From Solirubrobacterales bacterium (GTDB taxonomy: Bacteria; Actinomycetota; Thermoleophilia; Solirubrobacterales; 70-9), in the NCBI GenBank assembly GCA_030835185.1, contig JAUQWL010000078.1, positions 1 through 7,102 of the forward strand: 7,102 nucleotides of DNA, in the 5' to 3' direction. The notes beneath the pieces are model-generated. The model was not told where the DNA came from and searched no databases. It worked only from the letters and a program-made list of their open reading frames with translations. Numbering within the stretch: position 1 is the first letter of the stretch; every line of letters begins with the position of its first letter. Positions 1 to 5,865 of this stretch are shown here, piece after piece. Made by a program: the position numbers and the translations under genes.

Positions 1-193
1 GGTTGGCGTCAGACGCGCGTTGTCTGGCCGCCGACTGCTTTCGGGTCTCGGGAATGGGAATGTCCTTCACCCAGTAGAAGACCGTGGTTCTCGACAGTGC
101 CAGACGCTCGGCGATTTCGTCGATCGTGAGGCGGGTTTCGAGCCGCATCTCGATTGCTTTCTGGCGGATGTAGTCTGGATGGGCCGCGAACAT
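1..193 (-). CDS. Helix-turn-helix protein, N-terminal 64 residues (cut by window edge)
   Basis: The reading frame opens with ATG at 193 and runs off the left edge without a stop. An in-frame TGA lies six codons before the ATG and no other start lies between, so the start is well fixed. The visible protein begins MFAAHPDYIRQKAIEMR and has a clear helix-turn-helix at about residues 22-45 (LTIDEIAERLALSRTTVFYW): hydrophobic core, A-E-R-L, then S-R-T-T before the recognition helix. This is the layout of homeodomain-like HTH units in resolvases, transposases and small regulators. A basic segment (RKQSAARQR) follows. I recall similar N-termini on proteins of roughly 200 residues common in Solirubrobacterales, where the HTH precedes a conserved domain of uncertain, perhaps homing-endonuclease-like, function; that part is not visible here. 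No Shine-Dalgarno is evident. DNA binding is well supported; the biological role is unknown. Confidence 0.8.
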   Translation of the reverse strand, partial: MFAAHPDYIRQKAIEMRLETRLTIDEIAERLALSRTTVFYWVKDIPIPETRKQSAARQRASDAN

Positions 194-227
194 ATGTTCG
201 GTGACCGAGGCTCACGAGTGGGTTACA

Positions 228-250
228 TCTGCAACGAATGTGTTGCGAGA
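228..250 (-). terminator. Possible weak hairpin after the extended SDR gene
   Basis: GCAAC (231-235) and GTTGC (242-246) are perfect inverted repeats around a 6-nt loop. The flanking TCT (228-230) and AGA (248-250) extend the stem past one bulged base. It lies about 30 nt past the stop of the extended SDR gene and 35 nt before the HTH gene start. It could end the three-gene transcript or act as an operator for the HTH gene. There is no T-run on the minus strand, so this is a weak call. Confidence 0.25.
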
Positions 251-278
251 GTGGTGCGAGGGTGTGACGTTCGCGTGG

Positions 279-1235
279 CTACAGACCCTGGGCCTCTCGC
301 CAGGCGGCGAACGCCTCGCGTGACGTGTACTGCGGTGTGTAGCCGAACTCTTCCTTGAGCCGGGTGTTCCTGAGCACCGGGCGGTACCGGAGGAAGTCGG
401 TCTGGGCCGCGCCGTGAGGGGTCAGCCCGAGGCGGTGGGCGGTCGCCAGGGCTGCCTTCAGCACCGAGACCGGCACCGTCAGCACCGGCTTGCCGAGCTC
501 GGCGGCGATCTCGTCGATCGTCATCGCCCCGTCTCCCGCGACGTTGAAGATGCCGGTCTTCTCCCCCAGCACCGCCTGCTGGATGATCGCCATGACGTCC
601 TGGTCCCAGATGAATACGAAGGGCGAGTCGGAACCGCGGATCTTGAGCAGCCGCTTGCGCCTGAACAGATCGGTGATCTGGTTGTCGACCGTCTCGCCGA
701 GGATCGTCCCGATCCTCAGTACGACCTGATCGAGCTGCGGGGCGCTCTCGCGGTATTCGGCCAGCATCTCCTCGACCAGCCGCTTGTGGAGGCTGTAAGG
801 GAAAGTCTCGTTTCCCCTCACCGGGTCGTCCTCGCTCAGCCACTCGGGGTTGTCGGCGTGGTAGCCATAGGCCGCGCCGCTGGAGGAAACGATCACCCGC
901 TCCACCCCATGCCGCACACAGGCTTCGAAGACATTGCGCGATCCGGTCACGTCCACCGCGTACTCCTGCTCGCGGGTGGTCGACTTGCCGGGGTTGACGA
1001 TCGAGGCGAGGTGGACCACGGTGTCGATCGAGTTCTCCTGGATCTGGCCGGCGACGGTTGCGAAGTCGGTCACGTCGGCCCGGACGTAGACGACCCCGTC
1101 GATGCGGTCGCCGGCGTCGGGCAGGACGAGGTCGGCGCTGACCACGAGCCCGACCTCGTCTTTCCTCGCGGCCAGGCCGCGAACCACCGAGCGCCCGAGA
1201 AAGCCGCCGCCACCCGTCACGTAAACCCGTTTCAT
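279..1235 (-). CDS. Extended SDR, NAD-dependent epimerase/dehydratase family protein
   Basis: A complete 318-residue extended short-chain dehydrogenase/reductase when started at ATG 1235; a GTG at 1244 would add three residues (M-A-A). The N-terminus is a Rossmann nucleotide-binding strand-loop (VYVTGGGGFLGRSV) with the GxxGxxG pattern at residues 8-14. Further family marks are RADVTD (acidic residue contacting the adenine), VVHLAS, VIVSSSGAAYG (catalytic Ser region) and the active-site pair in YSLHK (Tyr147, Lys151). The C-terminal half (IFNVAGDG, then LRNTRLKEEFGYTP) matches the substrate lobe of nucleotide-sugar epimerases and 3beta-hydroxysteroid-dehydrogenase-like enzymes. It probably binds NAD(H) in the cytoplasm; the substrate cannot be assigned. 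It is the third gene of a minus-strand unit, about 45 nt after the transporter stop. The only good ribosome site (GGAG, 1262-1265) is too far from this ATG (26 nt) and is better placed for a short leader ORF annotated separately. Confidence 0.88.
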   Translation of the reverse strand: MKRVYVTGGGGFLGRSVVRGLAARKDEVGLVVSADLVLPDAGDRIDGVVYVRADVTDFATVAGQIQENSIDTVVHLASIVNPGKSTTREQEYAVDVTGSRNVFEACVRHGVERVIVSSSGAAYGYHADNPEWLSEDDPVRGNETFPYSLHKRLVEEMLAEYRESAPQLDQVVLRIGTILGETVDNQITDLFRRKRLLKIRGSDSPFVFIWDQDVMAIIQQAVLGEKTGIFNVAGDGAMTIDEIAAELGKPVLTVPVSVLKAALATAHRLGLTPHGAAQTDFLRYRPVLRNTRLKEEFGYTPQYTSREAFAAWREAQGL

Positions 1236-1255
1236 CGCAGCCACGACCCGTTCAT
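1232..1255 (-). CDS. Seven-codon leader ORF (MNGSWLR) overlapping the SDR start
   Basis: An ATG at 1255 sits 6 nt after AAAGGAG and encodes MNGSWLR before a TGA at 1232-1234. That stop overlaps the ATG of the extended SDR gene at 1235 in the form ATGA. The ribosome site is ideally spaced for this mini-ORF and poorly spaced for either SDR start (17 nt to GTG 1244, 26 nt to ATG 1235). This fits a translated leader that delivers ribosomes to the SDR start by termination-reinitiation. It may also be chance, or the SDR may simply use the GTG with a long spacer. Confidence 0.35.
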   Translation of the reverse strand: MNGSWLR

Positions 1256-1260
1256 CCGAT

Positions 1261-1267
1261 GCTCCTT
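1261..1267 (-). promoter_or_regulatory. Shine-Dalgarno ahead of leader ORF / extended SDR
   Basis: Read on the minus strand this is AAAGGAGC, in the short gap after the transporter stop at 1281. It is the only purine-rich ribosome site near the SDR gene. Its spacing (6 nt to ATG 1255, 17 nt to GTG 1244, 26 nt to ATG 1235) bears on which start is used. Confidence 0.55.
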
Positions 1268-1280
1268 TCCCATCCCGCGA

Positions 1281-2228
1281 TCATCCCCCGAACGCCTCTC
1301 CTGTAGGCCCGGCGGTGCTTCGTTTCGCCCACCAGCTGGCCAGAATCAGCCCGGCGATTATGTCCCAGATACCCCACCAGCCTGCGACCAGTGCCATACC
1401 GCCCAGCCCGTCGAAGAAGCTGAAGACGATGCCGAGGCCGAGACCCGCGTTCCTGATCCCGACCTCGAAAGTGACCGCGCGGCGGTTGTACTCGCTCAGC
1501 CTGAACGACGCGGCGATGCCGTAACCGAGGCTGAGAGCCAGGGTGTCGTGCAGGAATACGGCGATCGCGATCACCGCGATGTGGTCGATGAAGACGCCGA
1601 AGTTCCCGGCGAAGGCGATCAGGATGAAAGCGATCAACGCGATCAGGCTGAAGCGCTTGACCCACGGCTGGACCCGCGCGGCGAAGTCCGGATGGCGATG
1701 AGAAATGGTCAGGCCGAGTGCGAACGGGATCGCGATCACGACCGCAATGTCGGCCAGCATTTCCAGGGCGCTGAGGTCTACTTCGCGCAGGATCTCGGAC
1801 GCCTCCGGGTGAATCCCGCCCCAGAAAGCGATGTTGAGCGGCATCAGGAAGATCGCCAGCAGGTTCGAGATCACGGTCATCGAGACCGAGAGTGCGACGT
1901 TGCCGCCAGAGCGGTAAGTCAGCACGTTGGAAATGTTGCCCGGCGGACAGCAGGCGACGAGGATCATGCCGAGCGCGATCGACGGCCCGACTCCGAGGAT
2001 CAGCGTCAGGGTGAAGGTGATCGCCGGCAGGGCGATGAACTGGGCCCCGACGCCGACTGCGATCGCCTTCGGATGCTTGGTGACCGCGCGGAAATCGTCC
2101 GGCTTGGTGTCCAGCGCGATGCCGAACATGATGATCGCCAGCACGAAGCCGAGGACCAGCAGGGACGACTCGCTGAACTCGACGTTTACGTCATCGATTC
2201 CGGCGATCGGCAGGGCGGGAAAGCTCAA
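1281..2228 (-). CDS. Bile acid:sodium symporter (BASS) family transporter
   Basis: An integral membrane protein of about 315 residues with roughly nine hydrophobic segments, the first near residues 20-38 (VLGFVLAIIMFGIAL). Family motifs are clear: MFGIALDTKPDDF after helix 1, KHPKAIAVGVGAQFIALP, VACCPPGNISNVLTY and GGNVALSVSMT. Against the Neisseria ASBT structure, as recalled, the Na1-site residues are kept (Ser100, Asn101, Ser114, Thr118, Glu255). The usual E-x-G-x-Q-N reads EVGIRN, with Arg259 for a Gln of the Na2 site. BASS proteins import organic anions (bile acids, pyruvate, pantoate, other acids) with sodium; this substrate is unknown. The start is inferred as TTG at 2228, overlapping the monooxygenase stop (TTGA). 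No ATG or GTG lies between it and the distant GTG at 2369 inside the monooxygenase gene, and the next in-frame Met would remove helix 1. Its tight coupling to the oxygenase suggests shared substrate handling. Confidence 0.9.
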   Translation of the reverse strand: MSFPALPIAGIDDVNVEFSESSLLVLGFVLAIIMFGIALDTKPDDFRAVTKHPKAIAVGVGAQFIALPAITFTLTLILGVGPSIALGMILVACCPPGNISNVLTYRSGGNVALSVSMTVISNLLAIFLMPLNIAFWGGIHPEASEILREVDLSALEMLADIAVVIAIPFALGLTISHRHPDFAARVQPWVKRFSLIALIAFILIAFAGNFGVFIDHIAVIAIAVFLHDTLALSLGYGIAASFRLSEYNRRAVTFEVGIRNAGLGLGIVFSFFDGLGGMALVAGWWGIWDIIAGLILASWWAKRSTAGPTGEAFGG

Positions 2229-3571
2229 TCGACTGCCCGGAACAGCCGGAGGTGATCGCGGATCGCCTCGCGGTAGGCATCCTTGTTCACGTAGTACGGG
2301 AGACGGTCGAGTTGCCGGTAGTTGTAACCGGCGAAGAGATCCGGCTCCGGCCCCGGCACCCGCCGCCACATCGACTCGGAGGCTGCGGGATCGCTGCGGC
2401 CGGCGTCGATGAACTCGGCCACGAGGTCAGCCTGGTTGTAACGGCCCTGCCAGCCGAGTCCGGTCGCCTCGACCATGCCGAGAACGAACAGGTTGCGATG
2501 CCTCGGGGTGAAGATGTTCAGGTAGAGGTCGGGGTGGTTGCCCTTCCAGTTGAGGTGCTGCGGGTCGATGAAGGGGTAGTTGAGCCTGTAGCCGGTGGCC
2601 AGCATCACCATGTCGTACCCGCCGCTGGAGCCGTCGACGAATCGCACCTCGTCGCCGTCGAAGCGCTCGACGTTCTTTCGCACCGCGATGTCACCGTGGC
2701 CGGCGTGGTAGAGCACCAGCGTGTTCATCACCGGGTGGGTCTCGTAGATCCGGCCATCCGGTTCAGGGAAGCCCAACCTCGCCGGGTTGCCGGTGAAGAG
2801 GCGGATCAGCCTTCCGTCGAGTCTGGTCTTGATCGCGGCCGGCAGTGCCCGACCCTCGTTCAGAGTGTCCGAAGGGCGGCCGAGGATGTACTTCGGGAAG
2901 AACCAGTAGCCGCTCCTCAGGCTCATGTCGACCGACTTTGCGTAGTGGACCGCGTCCACGGCTATGTCGCAGCCGGAGTTGCCGGCGCCGATGATCAGGA
3001 CGCGCTTGTCACGGAAGATGTCGGGCCGCTTGTAGAGGCTGGTGTGCATCACCTCGCCGTTGAATTCACCCTCGAATTCGGGGATGCTCGGCTCGGAGAG
3101 GATGCCGTTGGCAATGATCAGCCCTGCGAAGGTTTCGCTCGTCCGCTTTCCGGCAGAATCCTCGGAAGTGACCTGCCAGGTCCCGTCTGCGTCTCCGGAA
3201 GGCTCCGCCCTGACCACCGTGGTGCCGAAGCGGTAGTGGCGACGGAGGTCGAAACTGTCGGCGTAGTCGTTGAAGTAGCGGCGCATCTCCCAATGGCTGG
3301 GATAGTCGGCGACTTCGTCGCGCATCGGGAACTCGTCGTAGGCAGTGGTCGTTTTCGAGGAGATCAGGTGGGCCGACTCGTACATCGTGCTGACCGGGCT
3401 GTCGATGTCCCAGAGCCCGCCCACTTCGGTGTGGGTCTCGAAACCGACGAAGCCGATACCGCGCCGGCTGAGATTGCGGGCGGCGGCAAGACCGGCCGGA
3501 CCCGCTCCGATCAGGGCATGGGGAAGCTCGCGCGCGTCACCGTTCGATGAGCGGTTCTCTCCTCCTGACAT
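2225..3571 (-). CDS. Class B flavin-dependent monooxygenase (FMO/BVMO-like)
   Basis: A 448-residue NAD(P)H- and FAD-dependent monooxygenase. An N-terminal FAD Rossmann motif (ALIGAGPAGLAAARNL, GxGxxG at 22-27) is followed by EVGGLWD (49-55). The class B fingerprint FxGxxxHxxxY is seen as FNGEVMHTSLY (170-180), and a second dinucleotide motif IIGAGNSGCDIA (193-204) should bind NADPH. A late MLATGY closes the FAD domain. The fingerprint ends in Tyr, as in N/S-oxygenating FMOs, and not in the Trp typical of Baeyer-Villiger enzymes; YWFFPKYILG also fits FMO-like proteins. The reaction is O2-dependent oxygenation of a soft nucleophile or a carbonyl; the substrate is unknown. ATG 3571 is chosen because it precedes the FAD motif by 21 residues and lies 8 nt after a -10-like TAGCAT, suggesting a leaderless mRNA. 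It is the first gene of a unit with the BASS transporter (4-nt overlap) and the extended SDR. Confidence 0.9.
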   Translation of the reverse strand: MSGGENRSSNGDARELPHALIGAGPAGLAAARNLSRRGIGFVGFETHTEVGGLWDIDSPVSTMYESAHLISSKTTTAYDEFPMRDEVADYPSHWEMRRYFNDYADSFDLRRHYRFGTTVVRAEPSGDADGTWQVTSEDSAGKRTSETFAGLIIANGILSEPSIPEFEGEFNGEVMHTSLYKRPDIFRDKRVLIIGAGNSGCDIAVDAVHYAKSVDMSLRSGYWFFPKYILGRPSDTLNEGRALPAAIKTRLDGRLIRLFTGNPARLGFPEPDGRIYETHPVMNTLVLYHAGHGDIAVRKNVERFDGDEVRFVDGSSGGYDMVMLATGYRLNYPFIDPQHLNWKGNHPDLYLNIFTPRHRNLFVLGMVEATGLGWQGRYNQADLVAEFIDAGRSDPAASESMWRRVPGPEPDLFAGYNYRQLDRLPYYVNKDAYREAIRDHLRLFRAVD

Positions 3572-3579
3572 GAGGCGTG

Positions 3580-3585
3580 ATGCTA
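3580..3585 (-). promoter_or_regulatory. Candidate -10 element for the monooxygenase operon
   Basis: TAGCAT on the minus strand matches the actinobacterial TANNNT -10 pattern. It ends 8 nt before the monooxygenase ATG at 3571, so transcription would begin at or next to the start codon. No Shine-Dalgarno lies between it and the ATG, which fits a leaderless transcript. No convincing -35 was found at the usual spacing. Confidence 0.5.
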
Positions 3586-3625
3586 CTGGCCGAACCGGGC
3601 GCGCCGGACTCGCCGGGCAAGACGG

Positions 3626-3631
3626 TACCGT
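3626..3631 (+). promoter_or_regulatory. Candidate -10 element for the DUF1015 operon
   Basis: TACCGT matches TANNNT and is followed by exactly 6 nt before the ATG at 3638, placing the expected start of transcription on the A of the start codon. The GAGG just before the ATG is too close (1-nt spacing) to act as a ribosome site, again suggesting a leaderless mRNA. No good -35 is visible. Together with the minus-strand element this makes a compact divergent promoter pair. Confidence 0.5.
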
Positions 3632-3637
3632 TGAGGT

Positions 3638-4900
3638 ATGGCCGACGTACAGCCCTTTCCGGCTCTCCACTACAACCTGGGATCGATTGGACCGCTTTCG
3701 GCGGTCGTCGCCCCCCCTTACGACGTGATCGACGATGCGGACCGGGCCGAGCTGCTCCGGCGCTCTGCCTTCAACGTGGTCGAGATCGATCTCCCGGTGG
3801 CGTATGACGACGGATCCGACCCCTACCTCCACGCGGCCGGGACCCTCGAGGAGTGGACGTTGTCCGGTGTCCTGACGCAGGACCGGAAGCCGACTGTCTG
3901 GGCGCTCTCGCAGCAGTACGAAGGTCCCGACGGCAGTACGCACACCCGCAACGGCATCCTCGCCCGGGTAGCTGTCGACGACTACGGGCCCGGTCGGATC
4001 CGTCCCCACGAGCGCACCCAGCCCGGCCCCAAGCAGGACCGTCTCGATCTGACCAGAGCGACCCGCCACAACCTCTCTCCGATCTTCTCGCTGACCACAC
4101 GCGACGCCTGGCCTCACGTAGAACCGGCAACCCGGGTGGAACCGTGGGCCGAGGTCACCGACGAGGACGGCACCGTGCACAGACTGTGGCCGGTCGACGA
4201 CCCGGCGATCCACGCCGCAGTCAGCGAGGAGTTGCGCGAGGCCGAACTGCTGATCGCCGATGGCCATCACCGCTACGAGACCGCCCGCGCCTACCGCGAC
4301 GAGATCCCGGGCGAGGGGCCGCAGAACTTCACCCTGATGGCGCTTACCGGCCTCGACGATCCGGGTCTGACCGTCTTCCCGACCCACCGGCTGCTCTCCG
4401 GGATCGCCGGCGACGCCGACCTCCACGACCACTTCCAGCGCGGACTGCGCCAGGCCTTCGAGATGGAAGGGGCCGACCGGACCGGACTGGACCCGGAGGG
4501 GCGGGAAGGTGTCGGCTGCTTCGGCTTCGCCGACTCTTCCGAGGGTCGTCAGTACCGGCTGAAGCTCAGGGATCCGGGCCTGCTGGACTCACTCATGGAC
4601 GGCCGCTCAGAGTCCTACCGCCACCTCGACGCGGCGATCCTCGAGAGGGTCGTCCTCCAGGAGATCCTCGGCATGAGCGAAGCCGACGTCGAGGCGAAGC
4701 GCGGCATCGGCTATGCGAAGAGCATCGGCGCGGCACTCGACGCCCTGGAGGGTGACAGCTACGACGCGGCCTTCATCCTGCGCCCGACCCCGGTCGAGCA
4801 GGTGCGCGAGGTCGCGGCGGCAGGCGAGACGATGCCGCCGAAGTCCACGTACTTCTTCCCGAAGCTGCTCTCGGGAATGGTGTTCAACCCGCTCAGTTAG
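3638..4900 (+). CDS. DUF1015 family protein
   Basis: A full-length, 420-residue member of the DUF1015 family, which I recognise from its signatures: PFPAL at 6-10, VVAPPYDVI at 23-31, RPHERT at 122-127, LIADGHHRYETARAYR at 205-220, and the C-terminal MPPKSTYFFPKLLSGMVFNPL (399-419, with only the final Ser after it). It is soluble, without signal peptide or membrane segments. The biochemical role is not established to my knowledge. Members are often noted near serine biosynthesis genes, and the DGHHRYETA stretch resembles the GxHRxxA phosphate-binding motif of ParB, sulfiredoxin and the SerK/SbnI free-serine kinases. A phosphoryl-transfer or nucleotide-binding role is therefore my inference only. 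It is the first gene of a four-gene operon; its TAG stop is followed after 6 nt by the cobalamin adenosyltransferase start, with that gene's ribosome site overlapping the stop. Confidence 0.93.
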   Translation: MADVQPFPALHYNLGSIGPLSAVVAPPYDVIDDADRAELLRRSAFNVVEIDLPVAYDDGSDPYLHAAGTLEEWTLSGVLTQDRKPTVWALSQQYEGPDGSTHTRNGILARVAVDDYGPGRIRPHERTQPGPKQDRLDLTRATRHNLSPIFSLTTRDAWPHVEPATRVEPWAEVTDEDGTVHRLWPVDDPAIHAAVSEELREAELLIADGHHRYETARAYRDEIPGEGPQNFTLMALTGLDDPGLTVFPTHRLLSGIAGDADLHDHFQRGLRQAFEMEGADRTGLDPEGREGVGCFGFADSSEGRQYRLKLRDPGLLDSLMDGRSESYRHLDAAILERVVLQEILGMSEADVEAKRGIGYAKSIGAALDALEGDSYDAAFILRPTPVEQVREVAAAGETMPPKSTYFFPKLLSGMVFNPLS

Positions 4901-4903
4901 GAG
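4899..4903 (+). promoter_or_regulatory. Shine-Dalgarno of the cobalamin adenosyltransferase gene
   Basis: AGGAG overlaps the last two bases of the DUF1015 stop codon (TAG) and lies 3 nt before ATG 4907, so termination of the first gene would free the ribosome site of the second. The spacing is slightly short but this is the only candidate. Confidence 0.65.
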
Positions 4904-4906
4904 ACC

Positions 4907-5473
4907 ATGATCAAGATCTATACGAAGAAAGGCGACGACGGCACCACCGGCCTGTGGTACGGCGGCCGGGTCGAGAAGTCGGGCCTTCGCACCTCCGCCT
5001 ACGGCACGCTCGACGAGGCCTGTTCGGCGCTCGGAGTCGCCCGTGCCTCATGCGGACCCGATCAGGCCGGGCTCGCCGCCGACATCATCGCCCTGCAGAA
5101 CGAACTGTTCGTCGCCGGGGCCGAGCTGGCGACCGCGCCCGAAGCGGCCGACCGGCTCGAGGACGGGGTGAGCCGGATCACCGCCGAAATGACCGATGCC
5201 CTGGACGCAGAGATCGACAAGTACATGTCGCAGGTCGAACTGCCACCGCAGTTCGTGATTCCGGGCGGCACCGCGCTGTCGGCTCAGATCGACGTCGCCC
5301 GCACGGTGATCGGCCGGGCCGAGCGCAAAGTCGTGCGCATCAAGCTGGACGGTGGACTCGCCTCGGAGGAGGTCCTGCGCTTCCTCAACCGCGCCTCGGA
5401 CCTCTGCTTCGCAATGGCACGCTTCGCCGACGCCGACGAGCCGGCGCTGTTCGCAGGAAGGCGCAAGTCATGA
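4907..5473 (+). CDS. PduO-type ATP:cob(I)alamin adenosyltransferase
   Basis: A 188-residue enzyme that transfers the adenosyl group of ATP to cob(I)alamin to make adenosylcobalamin, the cofactor of methylmalonyl-CoA mutase, diol dehydratase and class II ribonucleotide reductase. The family layout is complete: the N-terminal ATP-binding stretch YTKKGDDGTTGL (5-16), RVEKSGLRTSAYGTLDEACSAL (21-42), FVIPGG (116-121), the active-site helix VARTVIGRAERKVV (130-143) and LNRASDLCFAMAR (160-172). Known PduO functional positions appear retained (Arg132, Arg137, Glu139, Asn161, Asp165). Length is normal for a single-domain PduO/MMAB enzyme; it forms trimers in characterised members. It belongs to neither the CobA nor the EutT type. 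It is translationally tied to both neighbours: 6 nt after DUF1015, and its TGA overlaps the ATG of the OsmC-like gene. Genes using the cofactor are not in the window. Confidence 0.95.
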   Translation: MIKIYTKKGDDGTTGLWYGGRVEKSGLRTSAYGTLDEACSALGVARASCGPDQAGLAADIIALQNELFVAGAELATAPEAADRLEDGVSRITAEMTDALDAEIDKYMSQVELPPQFVIPGGTALSAQIDVARTVIGRAERKVVRIKLDGGLASEEVLRFLNRASDLCFAMARFADADEPALFAGRRKS

Positions 5474-5865
5474 ACACCAGGGCGACCGTCACCACCGGTC
5501 CCGGCCTCCCTTCCCGGGTCGAGATGGATTCCGGGATCACGCTGACCTTCGACCAGCCCACGGAAGGCGAGGTCCGCGACCTGGAAGGTCCGTCGTCCAC
5601 CGCAGGTGTCAGCGCCGCCCTCGCCTCCTGCACAGCGGTCACCCTGAACATCTACGCGTCCCGAAAGGGTTGGGATCTCGAAGGCCTCGAGGTATCGGTC
5701 GAAACCGAATACGAAGGTCCCAACCCGAAGCTGTTCAGGGTCGAAGTCGCTTTCCCCGGTCACCTCGACGGAGAGCAGATCGAACGGCTCGAGCGAATCG
5801 CAACGCGCTGTCCGGTTCACCGGATCATCGCCGAACCGACCGCCATCGAGGTCCGGACAGCGTGA
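5470..5865 (+). CDS. OsmC-like family protein
   Basis: A 131-residue OsmC/Ohr-superfamily protein. It begins at ATG 5470, overlapping the adenosyltransferase stop as ATGA, with AGGAAGG (5455-5461) 8 nt upstream. The two cysteines expected for thiol-dependent peroxide reduction are both present: Cys54 in SAALASCTAVTLNIYASRKGW and Cys114 in IATRCPVHRII. The first Cys sits on the long central helix and the second in the C-P-V-H motif of the YhfA/OsmC-like branch. Characterised family members reduce organic hydroperoxides with dithiol donors, but many of this small YhfA-like branch are untested. It lacks a signal peptide and is presumably cytoplasmic. Its TGA overlaps the GTG of the next gene (GTGA). 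A longer frame runs upstream through the adenosyltransferase gene, but homology starts only here. Confidence 0.92.
   Translation: MNTRATVTTGPGLPSRVEMDSGITLTFDQPTEGEVRDLEGPSSTAGVSAALASCTAVTLNIYASRKGWDLEGLEVSVETEYEGPNPKLFRVEVAFPGHLDGEQIERLERIATRCPVHRIIAEPTAIEVRTA

Noticed and set aside
414..2255. 613-residue plus-strand open frame across the SDR and transporter genes
   Set aside because: It is rich in Asp, Arg, Glu and Gln with no recognisable domain and runs antisense to two clear genes; typical of a high-GC antisense frame.
2229..2369. N-terminal extension of the BASS transporter to GTG 2369
   Set aside because: The 47 extra residues are low-complexity Gly/Ala/Pro/Arg text lying wholly inside the monooxygenase C-terminal coding region. 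The TTG at 2228 overlaps the monooxygenase stop and gives a normal BASS N-terminus.
2252..3550. 432-residue plus-strand open frame opposite the monooxygenase
   Set aside because: It is Val/Asp/Arg-rich text with no family motif, wholly antisense to an unmistakable flavin monooxygenase.
2225..4432. Long minus-strand open frame extending the monooxygenase upstream to 4432
   Set aside because: The first 287 codons lie opposite the DUF1015 gene and show no family features. The FAD motif begins just after ATG 3571, so the extra length is an antisense shadow in GC-rich DNA.
3853..4755. 300-residue Arg/Pro-rich frame within the DUF1015 gene
   Set aside because: Same-strand shadow frame with extreme Arg/Pro content; DUF1015 motifs are in the other frame across the whole length.
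4954..5469. Upstream extension of the OsmC-like protein inside the adenosyltransferase gene
   Set aside because: The extension is Arg-rich shadow sequence; OsmC similarity begins at ATG 5470, which has a good ribosome site and an ATGA overlap.
5352..5861. Upstream extension of the classical SDR
   Set aside because: It is Arg/Ser/Pro-rich out-of-frame text from the two preceding genes; the cofactor motif starts 12 residues after GTG 5862.
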